50,030 nucleotides of DNA from Flavobacterium sp. (GTDB lineage: Bacteria > Bacteroidota > Bacteroidia > Chitinophagales > Chitinophagaceae), in assembly GCA_030053925.1 (NCBI GenBank), contig JASGCX010000021.1, positions 1 through 50,030 of the forward strand, written 5' to 3'. Made by a program: the position numbers and the translations under genes. Under the pieces are notes generated by a model. The model saw nothing but the letters and a program-made list of their open reading frames with translations, made no database searches and had not been told where the DNA came from. Positions 41,023-49,283 of the stretch are shown here, piece after piece; position 1 is the first letter of the stretch; every line of letters begins with the position of its first letter.

Positions 41023-41690
41023 CACATTATTTAGAGATTGATGGTGTTTATTTAGAGATTGATGAGAGAGTTATACTTTCAAATATTTATTTGAAATGTG
41101 AAACTGGCTTTATTACTGGGTTGCTAGGAAAAAATGGAACTGGTAAATCTTGCCTGATGAAAATCATGTATGGGGTTTTTGACTGTGAAAGTTCAGTGAG
41201 ATTTGATAAAAAAGCTTTTAAGCAATTATATAAACAACCGAACTTAGTTTCATTTTTGCCACAATTCAATTTTTTACCAAAATCATTATCAATTAGCGAA
41301 GTTCTTTATCAATTTCAATTAAACTATAACTTGTTCGCAAATACTTTCTCTGAATTTACTAAAAAAAGTATGACAAAGTTGTACGAATTATCTAGTGGAG
41401 AACTTCGTTTAGTTGAATTATATGTGATTTTGAGTTCCGAAACGAAATTTACTATACTTGACGAACCTTTTACTCATTTAAACCCATTACAAATAGATAA
41501 GGTAAAACAAATTATTATTGACAAAAAATTTAGTAAAGGAATATTAATTTCTGACCATTTATACAATCATATTCTTGATATTTCTGACTTACTTTATGTT
41601 TTAAACAATGGTAAAACTAATTTAGTAAGTTCTTTAGACGACATTGAGTTCTTCGGGTATCTTAGATTACATCGAAATACCAAAGAATAA
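41019..41690 (+). CDS. ABC transporter ATP-binding protein (bacteriocin cassette)
   Basis: A 223-residue ABC ATPase. Walker A GLLGKNGTGKSCLMK (about residues 35-49), Q-loop SFLPQFNFLP, signature LSSGELRLVEL (about 123-133), Walker B FTILDEPFTHL and switch ISDHLY are all intact. It likely powers export of, or self-protection against, the fulvocin-like product through the small TM protein encoded just before it. Four bases after its stop begins attC-like site C, the same spacing as for site A. A+T-rich relative to core genes. Confidence 0.92.
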   Translation: MTHYLEIDGVYLEIDERVILSNIYLKCETGFITGLLGKNGTGKSCLMKIMYGVFDCESSVRFDKKAFKQLYKQPNLVSFLPQFNFLPKSLSISEVLYQFQLNYNLFANTFSEFTKKSMTKLYELSSGELRLVELYVILSSETKFTILDEPFTHLNPLQIDKVKQIIIDKKFSKGILISDHLYNHILDISDLLYVLNNGKTNLVSSLDDIEFFGYLRLHRNTKE

Positions 41691-41694
41691 CTAC

Positions 41695-41864
41695 CGCCAA
41701 CATGGGGTTTTGTGCAAGTTTGGCAGACGGAATAACAATGCGCATTTGTAATGCTGTTCAGCTTTTGTTCTGGCTTAACAAGCAACATTCAACTTTATAT
41801 TTTCAATTAGCAGAGGCTGTGGGCAGCCTGAATACTAATTCCCAACCTGCACAAAGCCCTAGCG
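41695..41864 (+). mobile_element. attC-like recombination site C
   Basis: Outer box CGCCAAC (41695-41701), inner arm GGTTTTGTGCAAGTTTGG (41706-41723) and matching right arm CCAACCTGCACAAAGCC (41842-41858). The right outer box is missing here but is present at the left end of the unit as GTTGGCT (39471-39477), as expected if recombination cuts between G and TT and the cassette carries the two halves at its two ends. Its interior is clearly related to site A (CAGCTTTTGTTCTGGCTT, GGCTGTGGGCAG). Confidence 0.65.
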
Positions 41865-42110
41865 AAGTGCCTACAAGCCTCTGCTAAGTGCCGTACAATA
41901 TCTGCTAACCGCCGTACAACATCAGCGAAGCGCCTACAAGCCTCTGCTAAGTGGCTTACAATATCTGCTAACCGCCGTACAACATCAGCGAAGCGCCTAC
42001 AAGCCTCTGCGAAGCGCCTACAAGCCTCTGCGAAGTGCCTACAAGCCTCTGCGAAGTGCCGTACAACATCAGCGAAGTGCCTACAAGCCTCTGCGAAGCG
42101 ACAACAATAT
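41862..42110. repeat. 21-bp tandem repeat array 2 (63-bp higher-order period)
   Basis: Eleven full 21-bp units and one partial. Two unit types alternate in triplets: GCGAAGYGCCTACAAGCC.., GCTAAGTGCCGTACAAT.. and GCTAACCGCCGTACAAC... One more unit (ACTAACCGCAGTACAAC.., 39448-39468) survives on the far side of the bacteriocin cassette, so the array was interrupted by it. Like array 1, it lies downstream of a minus-strand gene (the deacetylase stop at 42160). It is not CRISPR, since units are contiguous. The frame reading through it has no start or domain. Confidence 0.92.
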
Positions 42111-42159
42111 AAAAATTACTATGTATTGGCAATAAAGTACCGCAATGTATTAAAATATT

Positions 42160-42834
42160 TTACTGCGTAATTACCTCGAACCGATAACCTAAATTGGTAA
42201 AATGTTCTAGCACTTTTGGTAGGGCATAAGCCATGCGTTGGTAAGCTTTTTCGCTATCGTGAAATACTACAATGCTGCCTTGCTTTGCATTGTTTACCAC
42301 ATTTTTTAAGCATTTTTCTTTGCTAAGTTTTACATCAAAATCGCCGCTAAGTACCGACCACATGATGATATTAAAATGATTGGCAGTTTGTAGCTGCTTG
42401 GTAACAGGGTTTGTAAACGATAACTGCCAACCGCTTACAGAAAGCTCTTTTATCTGTGCTTTTGAAATACTACCATAAGGTGGCCTAAAGAGATTTGACT
42501 GAATTTTGGTAGCGGCGAACGACACATCTTTTAAATACACGAAAATATTTGTTTTGCTGCCTTTTAGGTGATGTGAGGTATGGTTTCCTACGGCATGGCC
42601 ACCATATAATATTTGATGATAAATGGCTTTATTGTTCATTACATTTTTGCCAATACAAAAAAACGTGGCTTTAGCATTGAACTGCCGTAAGGTATCAAGT
42701 ACAAACGGTGTGATGGTAGGGTGGGGGCCATCGTCGAAGGTGAGATAGATAATTTTTTCTGTAGTAGGAATATCCCAAACTAGTGTGTTTGGATAAAAGG
42801 CTCTTAATAATTTAGGGGTGGTAACCAAATACAT
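42160..42834 (-). CDS. polysaccharide deacetylase (NodB domain)
   Basis: A 224-residue carbohydrate esterase family 4 enzyme, removing acetyl groups from chitin-like or peptidoglycan sugars. KIIYLTFDDGPHPTITPFVLD gives the TFDDGP catalytic/metal Asp pair (near residues 34-36). GGHAVGNHTSHHLKGS has the His-x3-His metal site, LFRPPYGSIS the R-P-P-Y-G motif, and WSVLSGDFD and VVFHDSEK the final blocks. The start is ATG 42834; upstream extension runs through heptamer repeats and would add an artificial NHKSQIP-repeat leader. No clear signal peptide remains with this start, so localisation is uncertain. Confidence 0.9.
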   Translation of the reverse strand: MYLVTTPKLLRAFYPNTLVWDIPTTEKIIYLTFDDGPHPTITPFVLDTLRQFNAKATFFCIGKNVMNNKAIYHQILYGGHAVGNHTSHHLKGSKTNIFVYLKDVSFAATKIQSNLFRPPYGSISKAQIKELSVSGWQLSFTNPVTKQLQTANHFNIIMWSVLSGDFDVKLSKEKCLKNVVNNAKQGSIVVFHDSEKAYQRMAYALPKVLEHFTNLGYRFEVITQ

Positions 42835-42837
42835 ATA

Positions 42838-42892
42838 TTTGGGATTTGTGATTTGGGATTTGTGATTTGGGATTTGGGATTTGTGATTTGGA
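42838..42892. repeat. heptamer tandem repeat (TTTGGGA/TTTGTGA)
   Basis: Eight or so 7-bp units alternating GGGATTT and GTGATTT directly upstream of the deacetylase start. It resembles the heptamer array at 2021 in period but not in sequence. Because 7 bp times 3 is a whole number of codons, the repeat stays open and creates a false N-terminal extension. Confidence 0.85.
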
Positions 42893-42989
42893 ATGTTTAC
42901 AAAAATTATATGGAAAACTGGCAATAATACTTTAAAAATTCTTCAATAAAAAAAATTGGGTGCATAAATTTTTTTCTGCTGCGAGCCAA

Positions 42990-43038
42990 TGATTGCCAAC
43001 CTTTTAAAGGTTGGCAATCATTTAAAGGTTGGCAATCA
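42990..43038. repeat. palindrome plus 18-bp direct repeat
   Basis: TGATTGCCAACCTTT (42990-43004) and AAAGGTTGGCAATCA (43006-43020) form a near-perfect 15-bp hairpin. TTTAAAGGTTGGCAATCA then repeats in direct order (to 43038). It lies in the 279-base gap between two minus-strand genes and may act as a terminator of the lipoprotein gene at 43114, though the T-run is short. Confidence 0.7.
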
Positions 43039-43113
43039 TTTAAAAATCAAACAAAAAATGGAAAATTGTTTGAGCACGCAAACAATGGTACCAAATGCAA
43101 GTCGCACAATATT

Positions 43114-43713
43114 TTATTGCTTTTCGGCTATGGTAAGTGCGGTAAGTTTAGCGATGGTTTCGCGTATTTCTTTTACGCTGTAAAAACGGTACACTTCTGG
43201 TTGTTTGCCATCTACTTTTTCTAAAGATGTTACTTGATGAAAAGGGCCTACAATATAAGCATCTAGGTTATTGGTAACTTTTACGGCGGTCATTGGTAAA
43301 ATAAAGAAATTACGATTAGCGGCAGAGATGTTTTTACCTTGAATAAGTTGCTCTAACGAATCGATAGATTGTTTTAGGAAGGCTTGTGTAATAACGGTTG
43401 TAGTGGTTTTGGCGGCACCATATACTTGATAGCTGCCCACAATGGTATCTTGTTTAGCATTAACCACATAGTAACCATTTGTTGGTATTTCTATAGTTGC
43501 TTTACCGTTGGTAGTTGCTATGTTTATTGATGTTTTTTCGGCATCGTTAAGTAGCAAGGTTTTTTCATCGCTGCCGGCACCATCGTTAGCGGTAATGGTT
43601 TTGGTGGTTTCGTTTACAGTGGCAGTGCCTTTAGCATATACCAATACTTTTTTTTGAGGTTTAGAACAGGCTACAGCCGATACAATAATGGCAAGTACAA
43701 TTAGCTTTTTCAT
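43114..43713 (-). CDS. lipoprotein of unknown function
   Basis: A 199-residue protein with a lipoprotein signal (KKLIVLAIIVSAVAC, Cys16). The mature part is Thr- and Lys-rich with likely beta structure (VLVYAKGTATVNETTKT, GKATIEIPTNGYYVVNAKQDTIVGSYQVYG) and a helical end (FYSVKEIRETIAKLTAL). I do not recognise a family. It is downstream of the cytosolic superoxide dismutase but separated from it by a terminator, so it is probably transcribed alone. Confidence 0.8.
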   Translation of the reverse strand: MKKLIVLAIIVSAVACSKPQKKVLVYAKGTATVNETTKTITANDGAGSDEKTLLLNDAEKTSINIATTNGKATIEIPTNGYYVVNAKQDTIVGSYQVYGAAKTTTTVITQAFLKQSIDSLEQLIQGKNISAANRNFFILPMTAVKVTNNLDAYIVGPFHQVTSLEKVDGKQPEVYRFYSVKEIRETIAKLTALTIAEKQ

Positions 43714-43731
43714 GATGTGGTGTATTTACAA

Positions 43732-43759
43732 TAAAAAATCCCGATAAAAATTATCGGGA
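43732..43759 (-). terminator. terminator downstream of cytosolic superoxide dismutase
   Basis: TCCCGATAA (43739-43747) and TTATCGGGA (43751-43759) form a 9-bp perfect stem with loop AAA. On the minus strand it is followed by TTTTTTAT. A further CCCTTCC/GGAAGGG hairpin lies nearby at about 43788-43810, of the dispersed palindrome type common in this phylum. Confidence 0.85.
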
Positions 43760-43821
43760 CTGAAAGTAAGTATATTTTATTGTTTCTAGCCCTTCCCTTT
43801 TGTGGAAGGGTTGGGTTGGGG

Positions 43822-44427
43822 CTATTTTGCTGCTGCAAAACGTTCGGCAACTTTTGCCCAATTGATAAGGTTCCAAATGGCTGCTAAGTAATCTGGGCGT
43901 TTGTTTTGATACTTTAGGTAATAGGCGTGTTCCCACACATCAACACCTAAAATTGGTGTGCCTTTTACTTCAGCAACATCCATTAAAGGATTGTCTTGGT
44001 TTGGTGTAGAACTTACTTCTAGCTTACCATCTTTTACAATTAACCAAGCCCAGCCGCTACCAAAACGTGTAGCACCTGCTGCTGCAAATTTTGCTTTAAA
44101 CTCATCGAAGCTGCCAAAAGCTGCATCAATAGCTGCTGCTAAATGGCCGCTTGGTGCTGCACCAGAAGCTGCTGCTAAACTATCCCAAAAAAAAGTGTGG
44201 TTCCAGTGGCCACCACCATTGTTGCGTACCGCAGGTGAAATAGTGCCAGCAACTGCTACTAATTCTTCGATGCTTTTACCCTCGTTTGGTGTACCAGCAA
44301 TGGCTTTGTTTAAATTATCTACGTAAGCTTGGTGGTGCTTATCGTGGTGAATGGTCATTGTTTGTGCATCGATGTATGGCTCTAACGCATCGTAAGCGTA
44401 AGGCAAAGGCGCTAATGAGAATGACAT
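43822..44427 (-). CDS. cytosolic Fe/Mn superoxide dismutase
   Basis: A 201-residue superoxide dismutase of normal length without signal peptide. Metal ligands are His27 ([11 protein letters not shown]), His77 (GHWNHTFFW), Asp163 and His167 (DVWEHAYY). It opens [18 protein letters not shown], typical of bacterial Mn/Fe enzymes. It has a consensus -7 promoter (44464-44472) and its own terminator. It differs from the Tat-exported enzyme at 2313-3047 mainly in the leader and in the helical hairpin region. Confidence 0.96.
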   Translation of the reverse strand: MSFSLAPLPYAYDALEPYIDAQTMTIHHDKHHQAYVDNLNKAIAGTPNEGKSIEELVAVAGTISPAVRNNGGGHWNHTFFWDSLAAASGAAPSGHLAAAIDAAFGSFDEFKAKFAAAGATRFGSGWAWLIVKDGKLEVSSTPNQDNPLMDVAEVKGTPILGVDVWEHAYYLKYQNKRPDYLAAIWNLINWAKVAERFAAAK

Positions 44428-44463
44428 AGTTTTTGTTTTATTTGGTGATTAATTGTATGCTGT

Positions 44464-44472
44464 GCAAATGTA
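44464..44472 (-). promoter_or_regulatory. -7 promoter element of superoxide dismutase gene
   Basis: On the minus strand TACATTTGC is a full match to TAnnTTTGC, 37 bases before the ATG. An ATTG about 15 bases further upstream could be a weak -33 element. Confidence 0.55.
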
Positions 44473-44611
44473 ACACTTGAGGTGGTACAATTTTTTGAAT
44501 AAAAGCATTAATTGTTGTTGAATAAAGGAATATGTTTTTACGGTATTGAGTTAGTAAATAAGAAATTGAAATTTATAGGATTGTTTTATTTTCATCGGAA
44601 AATTGGTATTA

Positions 44612-45625
44612 ATGACAACTGCAAAACAAGTGGATGTAATAAATGTAGGATTGTTGCTTTTATCGCTGTTAATAGCGTTTTACATACCCTTTCAACTGTT
44701 TTTGTTTTCATACGCAGTGCTTGGGCCCCTGCATTATCTCACAGAAATTAGATGGCTTAATAGCAAACATTTTTTTGTAACCGATAAGCGGTGGATAATG
44801 GTATTGTTAATAGCTACCATTATAATTGTTGTTCCTTCCATAATAAAACTGCCCTTATTTTCTTTTGTTTATAACGTGCCTTGGGTGAATTTGATAGCAA
44901 AGTTTATGTCAAGGTATTATGCCGTTATTATGTTAGGGTGCTTAATTTTTTCTATGGTATTAGTGCTGTTTAAGAAGGCGAGTTACTATTTCCTATGGTT
45001 ACTAATAGGTATTGCTATTAGTATGCTTGTGCTAAAATTTGTACCATTTGCATACGTACTTTTTGGTGTATTTCTTCCCACCATTATTCATGTGTATTTA
45101 TTTACACTATTGTTTATGATTTATGGTACGCTTAACGCTAAAACAGGGTGGGGTATTGCAGCAATTGTTACGTTAATTGTTGCTCCTTTTGTAATTATGT
45201 TTTGGCCAATTGATAGCACCAATTATACGCTACACAATAGTACTAGAGCTATTTTTATTGAAAGTGGGTTCAATAGGCTTGCTAATTATTTGGGCAAAAT
45301 ATTTAGCGCAAATGGTGCTGTATTAAAATTGCCCGATGTATCGGTAATTGGTATTAAAGTGCAGGTATTTATTGCGTTTTGTTATACGTATCATTACCTC
45401 AATTGGTTTTCTAAAACATCAATTATTGGTTGGGGCAAGCAAATGAAAACAATGCATTTGGTAGGCATTTGTACCATTTGGCTACTTGCGATATTGCTAT
45501 ATTGGTACAACTATATTTTAGGGTTTAAAGTGTTAGCTTTTTTAAGTTTACTACACGTATTGCTTGAGTTTCCTTTAAACGTTACATCAATAAAGGCAAT
45601 AGCTGTAAAGCTTTTGCCCAAGTAA
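44612..45625 (+). CDS. polytopic membrane protein of unknown function
   Basis: A 337-residue protein with about nine TM helices covering nearly the whole length. The first loop holds a conserved-looking stretch LFSYAVLGPLHYLTEIRWLNSKHFF (residues about 32-56, with His and Glu). Later loops hold HYLNWFSKTS and KQMKTMHLVG. I do not recognise the family. ATG 44612 is chosen over a TTG three codons earlier. It stands alone, divergent from the superoxide dismutase; the 80 bases after it contain a CCACCACC-rich stretch with no gene. Confidence 0.75.
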   Translation: MTTAKQVDVINVGLLLLSLLIAFYIPFQLFLFSYAVLGPLHYLTEIRWLNSKHFFVTDKRWIMVLLIATIIIVVPSIIKLPLFSFVYNVPWVNLIAKFMSRYYAVIMLGCLIFSMVLVLFKKASYYFLWLLIGIAISMLVLKFVPFAYVLFGVFLPTIIHVYLFTLLFMIYGTLNAKTGWGIAAIVTLIVAPFVIMFWPIDSTNYTLHNSTRAIFIESGFNRLANYLGKIFSANGAVLKLPDVSVIGIKVQVFIAFCYTYHYLNWFSKTSIIGWGKQMKTMHLVGICTIWLLAILLYWYNYILGFKVLAFLSLLHVLLEFPLNVTSIKAIAVKLLPK

Positions 45626-45709
45626 ATATTAGCCACCATTTCTTTTAAAGCCACCACCACCAAAGCCGCCACTATTGCCCGCCACCTGGTGGGTTTTTAA
45701 ATGGCTGCT

Positions 45710-46354
45710 TTAGTGGTAGATGTATAATAAAATGGGCTGTTTACTAAAAGCAATAATTGGGTGTAATGCTTCCAAAAAAGTGTAAGAAACCATTGGGCAA
45801 CCAAGGCTATTGCAGATGGGTAAAGGATAAGGCTGGTTGTTGGGTACACAACTGTAAGCATGTAGTACCACATTGCGTTCAAAGGCATTGCTGTTGCTGC
45901 TATCGAGGCCGTTTAACTTATAGGCTTTGCCAAACTTTCCTTTGTATTGGTAGCTTACTTTATACTTACCCAACGATGTACAGCCACTGCTTATTTCATT
46001 TGAAAAACTAGGTGTTTGGGTAAATTTGCTATTGCCACTACCATGTGCTACTAAGCCTGCTAGTTCTATGCTATCCTGCTGCATGTTGTACACAAAAAAC
46101 CTATTCTTACCACTGTGAATATTCATGTCTACAAGAAAGCAAATTCTTTTGTTATAATGGTTTTTCTGTGCAAAAATGCGTAGTGTTTTGCTTTGCTTTT
46201 TTATTTTTTGTACTAATAATGTGTCCTCTGTGTTTACTAATTTTTCGTGTAATGCTTTGGTGGTGGTTTTTGTAAATAATGTTCTGTATTGGTAGGCAAT
46301 AAATAATATGCCTAATCCAATAATTACAAATATTGTAAGGAGTATTTTTTTCAT
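45710..46354 (-). CDS. murein L,D-transpeptidase catalytic domain protein
   Basis: A 214-residue membrane-anchored protein with one N-terminal TM (ILLTIFVIIGLGILFIAYQY) and a periplasmic YkuD_2-type L,D-transpeptidase domain. SSGCTSLGKYKV, then NVVLHAYSCV (His) and the catalytic cysteine block ICNSLGCPMVS are present in order. The domain would crosslink or modify peptidoglycan stem peptides. It is monocistronic, minus strand, converging with the polytopic membrane protein gene. Identification rests on the motif set and is good but not certain. Confidence 0.82.
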   Translation of the reverse strand: MKKILLTIFVIIGLGILFIAYQYRTLFTKTTTKALHEKLVNTEDTLLVQKIKKQSKTLRIFAQKNHYNKRICFLVDMNIHSGKNRFFVYNMQQDSIELAGLVAHGSGNSKFTQTPSFSNEISSGCTSLGKYKVSYQYKGKFGKAYKLNGLDSSNSNAFERNVVLHAYSCVPNNQPYPLPICNSLGCPMVSYTFLEALHPIIAFSKQPILLYIYH

Positions 46355-46537
46355 TGTAAGCTTAGCAGTTTTAGCGCTTAAAGATGCAATAATGCATTAT
46401 TTGCACACATTTTTCCAGCTTGAGAATTGTTAAAAAATAGGTAAAAGCTAGCTTTTAGATTATGTATTTTATTTCTGGTAGAGCATTTGTTTAGTTGCGT
46501 ATAAAAGCATTTACAAAATCGCTAAAAACATCTTGCT

Positions 46538-46993
46538 ATGAAAAGAATGATACGCTTATTAACCTTACTATTTACAGTAACTATTTTATTTTCAAGTTGT
46601 GTAAAATCGGTAGAAATATATAATGACCCAATTGTGGGTTCGTGGGTATTAAATGATGCTTCTAAAGGAAATGCCAGCGGTTGGCAACCTTTATATACAG
46701 AGCTAGAAAATGGGGTATTTACATTTTATAGCAATGGTGGTGCTACTTACGATGATGGCTATAATTTATACCAAGGCAACTGGTCTATCACCACCGTTTC
46801 ATCTGGCTATTACGATTATTATGGTAACTATTATGTTGACTATCACGATGCAATGCAAGTAAGGCTTCGCAGTGGTAATGGTGCTACTATTAACCTGTAT
46901 TTTGATGATGTTAGTTTTGATGGTGGCAATTATTTTTCGGCTACTTATTATCGTAATTATTCGGTAGAACGCTATGGCTTTAGACGATATTAA
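46538..46993 (+). CDS. lipocalin-like lipoprotein
   Basis: A 151-residue lipoprotein: leader RLLTLLFTVTILFSSC (Cys21), then NDPIVGSWVLNDAS, the G-x-W opening typical of lipocalin-like domains. A Tyr- and Gly-rich beta region follows (FTFYSNGGATYDDGYNLYQGNWSI, YYDYYGNYYVDYHDAM). It ends with a YRNYSVERYGFRRY strand. The function is unknown. A perfect bidirectional terminator follows at 47047. Confidence 0.85.
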   Translation: MKRMIRLLTLLFTVTILFSSCVKSVEIYNDPIVGSWVLNDASKGNASGWQPLYTELENGVFTFYSNGGATYDDGYNLYQGNWSITTVSSGYYDYYGNYYVDYHDAMQVRLRSGNGATINLYFDDVSFDGGNYFSATYYRNYSVERYGFRRY

Positions 46994-47046
46994 TGCGAAT
47001 ATTAAGCGGTGAAAAATAGCACTCAATTATTAGAATAGTAAAAAGC

Positions 47047-47070
47047 AAAACCCCGCAATTGCGGGGTTTT
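47047..47070. terminator. bidirectional terminator between lipoprotein gene and glnN
   Basis: AAAACCCCGCAA directly followed by TTGCGGGGTTTT is a perfect 24-bp palindrome with T-runs both ways, serving the two convergent genes. Confidence 0.93.
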
Positions 47071-47093
47071 TATATTTCTCATGTTTCTAAAAA

Positions 47094-49283
47094 CTATCTT
47101 AGAAATAACATTTCTCTGTATTTAGGCAATGTCCATTCTTCATCATCTACCAAGTGTTCTAATTTATCTACATGGTAACGAATTACATCAAAATACTTAC
47201 CTTTTACATCATCACAATAAGCAATTGCTCTAGCACGAGTATCTGCAATGTTATTAGCTACTTTTCTAGCTTCTACCATTTCACTCACTTGCTCGTACAC
47301 AATGTTAATATGCTCGCTTACTTCGTTTAAAATAGCAAGTTGGCTACGGTAAGTTGTTTCTGGTACACCTACAGCTTTAAGGCTTTCAATATTACCGGCT
47401 AACTGTGTTAAGTATTTAACCGCCGCAGGAATAATGTGGTTTAAAGCTAAATCGCCCATTACTCTAGCTTCAATTTGTACTTTTTTCAAGTATTTTTCAA
47501 GCTCAATTTCGTGTCTTGCCTCTAGCTCGCTGTGCGTGTAAATGTTATTGTTTGCAAACAAAGTTTTTGCTTTATCTGTTACCAAAGCATCTAAAGCTAC
47601 AGGGGTAGTTTTTAAGTTTGGTAAGCCACGTTTTTCAGCTTCGGCGTGCCACTCATCGCTATAACCATCACCTTCAAACAATACTTTTTTGCTAGAAACA
47701 ATGTAGTGTTGAATGGTTTGCATGATAGCAATTTCTTTTTTCTCGCCTTTTTCAATTAAGCCATCTACATCTTTCTTAAATGTTTTCAAGGTTTCGGCCA
47801 TGATGGTATTTAAGATGGTCATTGGGTTAGCACAGTTAGCGGTAGAACCAACGGCACGAAACTCAAATTTGTTACCAGTAAATGCGAAAGGAGAAGTACG
47901 GTTACGGTCGGTATTATCCATTAATAACTCAGGAATACTGCGGTGTAAATCTAATTTCAAAATTGCTTCATCTTGTTCGTCAAAGTTGTCACCAACGCGA
48001 GTTTCAACTTCTTCTAACACTTTAAATAAGTATTGACCAACGAATACCGAAATAATAGCGGGTGGCGCTTCGTTGGCACCCAAGCGGTGATCGTTTGGTG
48101 CAGATGCAATAGAGGCTCTTAAAATATCAGCATAATCATGAACGGCTTTAATGGTATTAACAAAGAATGTTAAGAACATTAAGTTTGTTTTTGGCGTTTT
48201 GCCAGGTGCCAATAAGTTAACACCAGTATCTGTTGCAAGGCTCCAGTTATTGTGTTTACCGCTACCGTTAATACCTGCAAATGGTTTCTCGTGTAACAAC
48301 ACTTTTAGTTTGTGACGTTTTGCAACACGGTTCATTACGTCCATTAACAAAGTGTTGTGGTCAACGGCAATGTTAATTTCTTCAAATATTGGTGCACACT
48401 CAAACTGAGCTGGGGCAACCTCATTGTGACGAGTACGTAACGGAATGCCTAATTTGTAAGATTCGTTTTCGAAATCTCTCATAAAAGCATACACTCTTTC
48501 TGGTATTGTACCAAAGTAGTGATCTTCTAATTGTTGCCCCTTAGCTGGTGCAGCACCAAATACTGTACGACCGCTTTGTACTAAGTCGGGACGTGCATTG
48601 GCCAATGCTTCGTCTATTACAAAATATTCTTGTTCCCAGCCTAATGTGCCCGTTACTTTATTTACGTTTTTATCAAAATAATTACAAACGTCAACTGCCG
48701 ATTTATTTAAAGCTTCTAATGCTTTTAACAATGGTGCTTTATAATCTAACGACTCGCCAGTGTACGATACGAAAATGGTAGGGATACATAGTGTTTTACC
48801 GTGGCCAATTTCAATAATAAATGCAGGTGACGAAGGATCCCAAGCAGTGTAACCACGAGCTTCAAAAGTTGCTCGTAAGCCACCATTAGGAAAAGAAGAA
48901 GCATCGGGCTCTTGCTGAACTAATGCTGCACCATCAAACTCTTCAATTGCTGTACCATCGCTCTTTAATGTAAAGAAGCTATCATGTTTTTCAGCAGTAG
49001 TGCCGGTTAATGGTTGAAACCAGTGTGTAAAGTGCGTAACTCCTTTACTTTCTGCCCAAGCTCTTAAACCGTTGGCAATTTGACTAGCATTTGCTCTGTC
49101 AATTTTTTTGCCACCTTTAATACTACCAACAAGGCTTTTGTAAGCCTCGTCGCTTAGGTATTCACGTGCAGTCTTTAAAGTAAAGACGCTTTCGCCAAAA
49201 ATGGCGGTAATTTTAGACGATTTAGCACCTCCTGCTTCTACTTCGTCAGTTAGTTTGGTAATTGCCTCAAATCTCAATGACAT
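47094..49283 (-). CDS. glnN: type III glutamine synthetase
   Basis: A 729-residue glutamine synthetase of class III (GSIII), which joins ammonia to glutamate with ATP. Length, the N-terminus with GESVFTLKTAREYLSDE, the block LTGTTAEKHDSFF, the HNEVAPAQFECAPIFEE catalytic/metal site, FAGINGSGKHNNWSL, and NRTSPFAFTGNKFEFRAVGS are typical of the Bacteroidota enzyme. It is transcribed alone toward the terminator at 47047. The upstream region (49284-49920) is very A+T-rich with no clear regulator site I can name. Confidence 0.97.
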   Translation of the reverse strand: MSLRFEAITKLTDEVEAGGAKSSKITAIFGESVFTLKTAREYLSDEAYKSLVGSIKGGKKIDRANASQIANGLRAWAESKGVTHFTHWFQPLTGTTAEKHDSFFTLKSDGTAIEEFDGAALVQQEPDASSFPNGGLRATFEARGYTAWDPSSPAFIIEIGHGKTLCIPTIFVSYTGESLDYKAPLLKALEALNKSAVDVCNYFDKNVNKVTGTLGWEQEYFVIDEALANARPDLVQSGRTVFGAAPAKGQQLEDHYFGTIPERVYAFMRDFENESYKLGIPLRTRHNEVAPAQFECAPIFEEINIAVDHNTLLMDVMNRVAKRHKLKVLLHEKPFAGINGSGKHNNWSLATDTGVNLLAPGKTPKTNLMFLTFFVNTIKAVHDYADILRASIASAPNDHRLGANEAPPAIISVFVGQYLFKVLEEVETRVGDNFDEQDEAILKLDLHRSIPELLMDNTDRNRTSPFAFTGNKFEFRAVGSTANCANPMTILNTIMAETLKTFKKDVDGLIEKGEKKEIAIMQTIQHYIVSSKKVLFEGDGYSDEWHAEAEKRGLPNLKTTPVALDALVTDKAKTLFANNNIYTHSELEARHEIELEKYLKKVQIEARVMGDLALNHIIPAAVKYLTQLAGNIESLKAVGVPETTYRSQLAILNEVSEHINIVYEQVSEMVEARKVANNIADTRARAIAYCDDVKGKYFDVIRYHVDKLEHLVDDEEWTLPKYREMLFLR

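Larger units (their letters stand above)
39472..41864 (+). mobile_element. integron-cassette-like unit carrying fulvocin C-like bacteriocin operon
   Basis: A 2,393-bp insertion whose ends can be read to the base. On the left, a 21-bp repeat unit (39448-39468) is followed by GCG and then TTGGCTGAAATT. On the right, after the attC-like site, CTAGCG is followed by AAGTGCC and the rest of array 2. Removing 39472-41864 joins GCG to AAGTGCC and restores the 21-bp register exactly. The shared AGCG at both ends is either a 4-bp duplication or the crossover region. If the ends are joined as a circle, AGCGTTGGC faces the GCCAAC at 41696, completing a symmetric attC-type site. Four genes fill the unit. 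No recombinase is encoded in it. Confidence 0.7.

Noticed and set aside
39472..41860. Simple transposon with a 4-bp target duplication (AGCG) as the explanation for the bacteriocin unit.
   Set aside because: Not excluded, but there are no terminal inverted repeats and no transposase, while the split attC-type site explains both ends; kept as the lesser alternative.
41702..41887. A 61-codon plus-strand frame.
   Set aside because: It spans the attC-like site and the first 21-bp repeat units, so it is a chance frame.
41862..42110. A protein with seven-residue repeats encoded by the 21-bp units.
   Set aside because: There is no start codon with a leader and no domain; array 1 of the same family has stops in all frames, so the openness here is a by-product of period 21.
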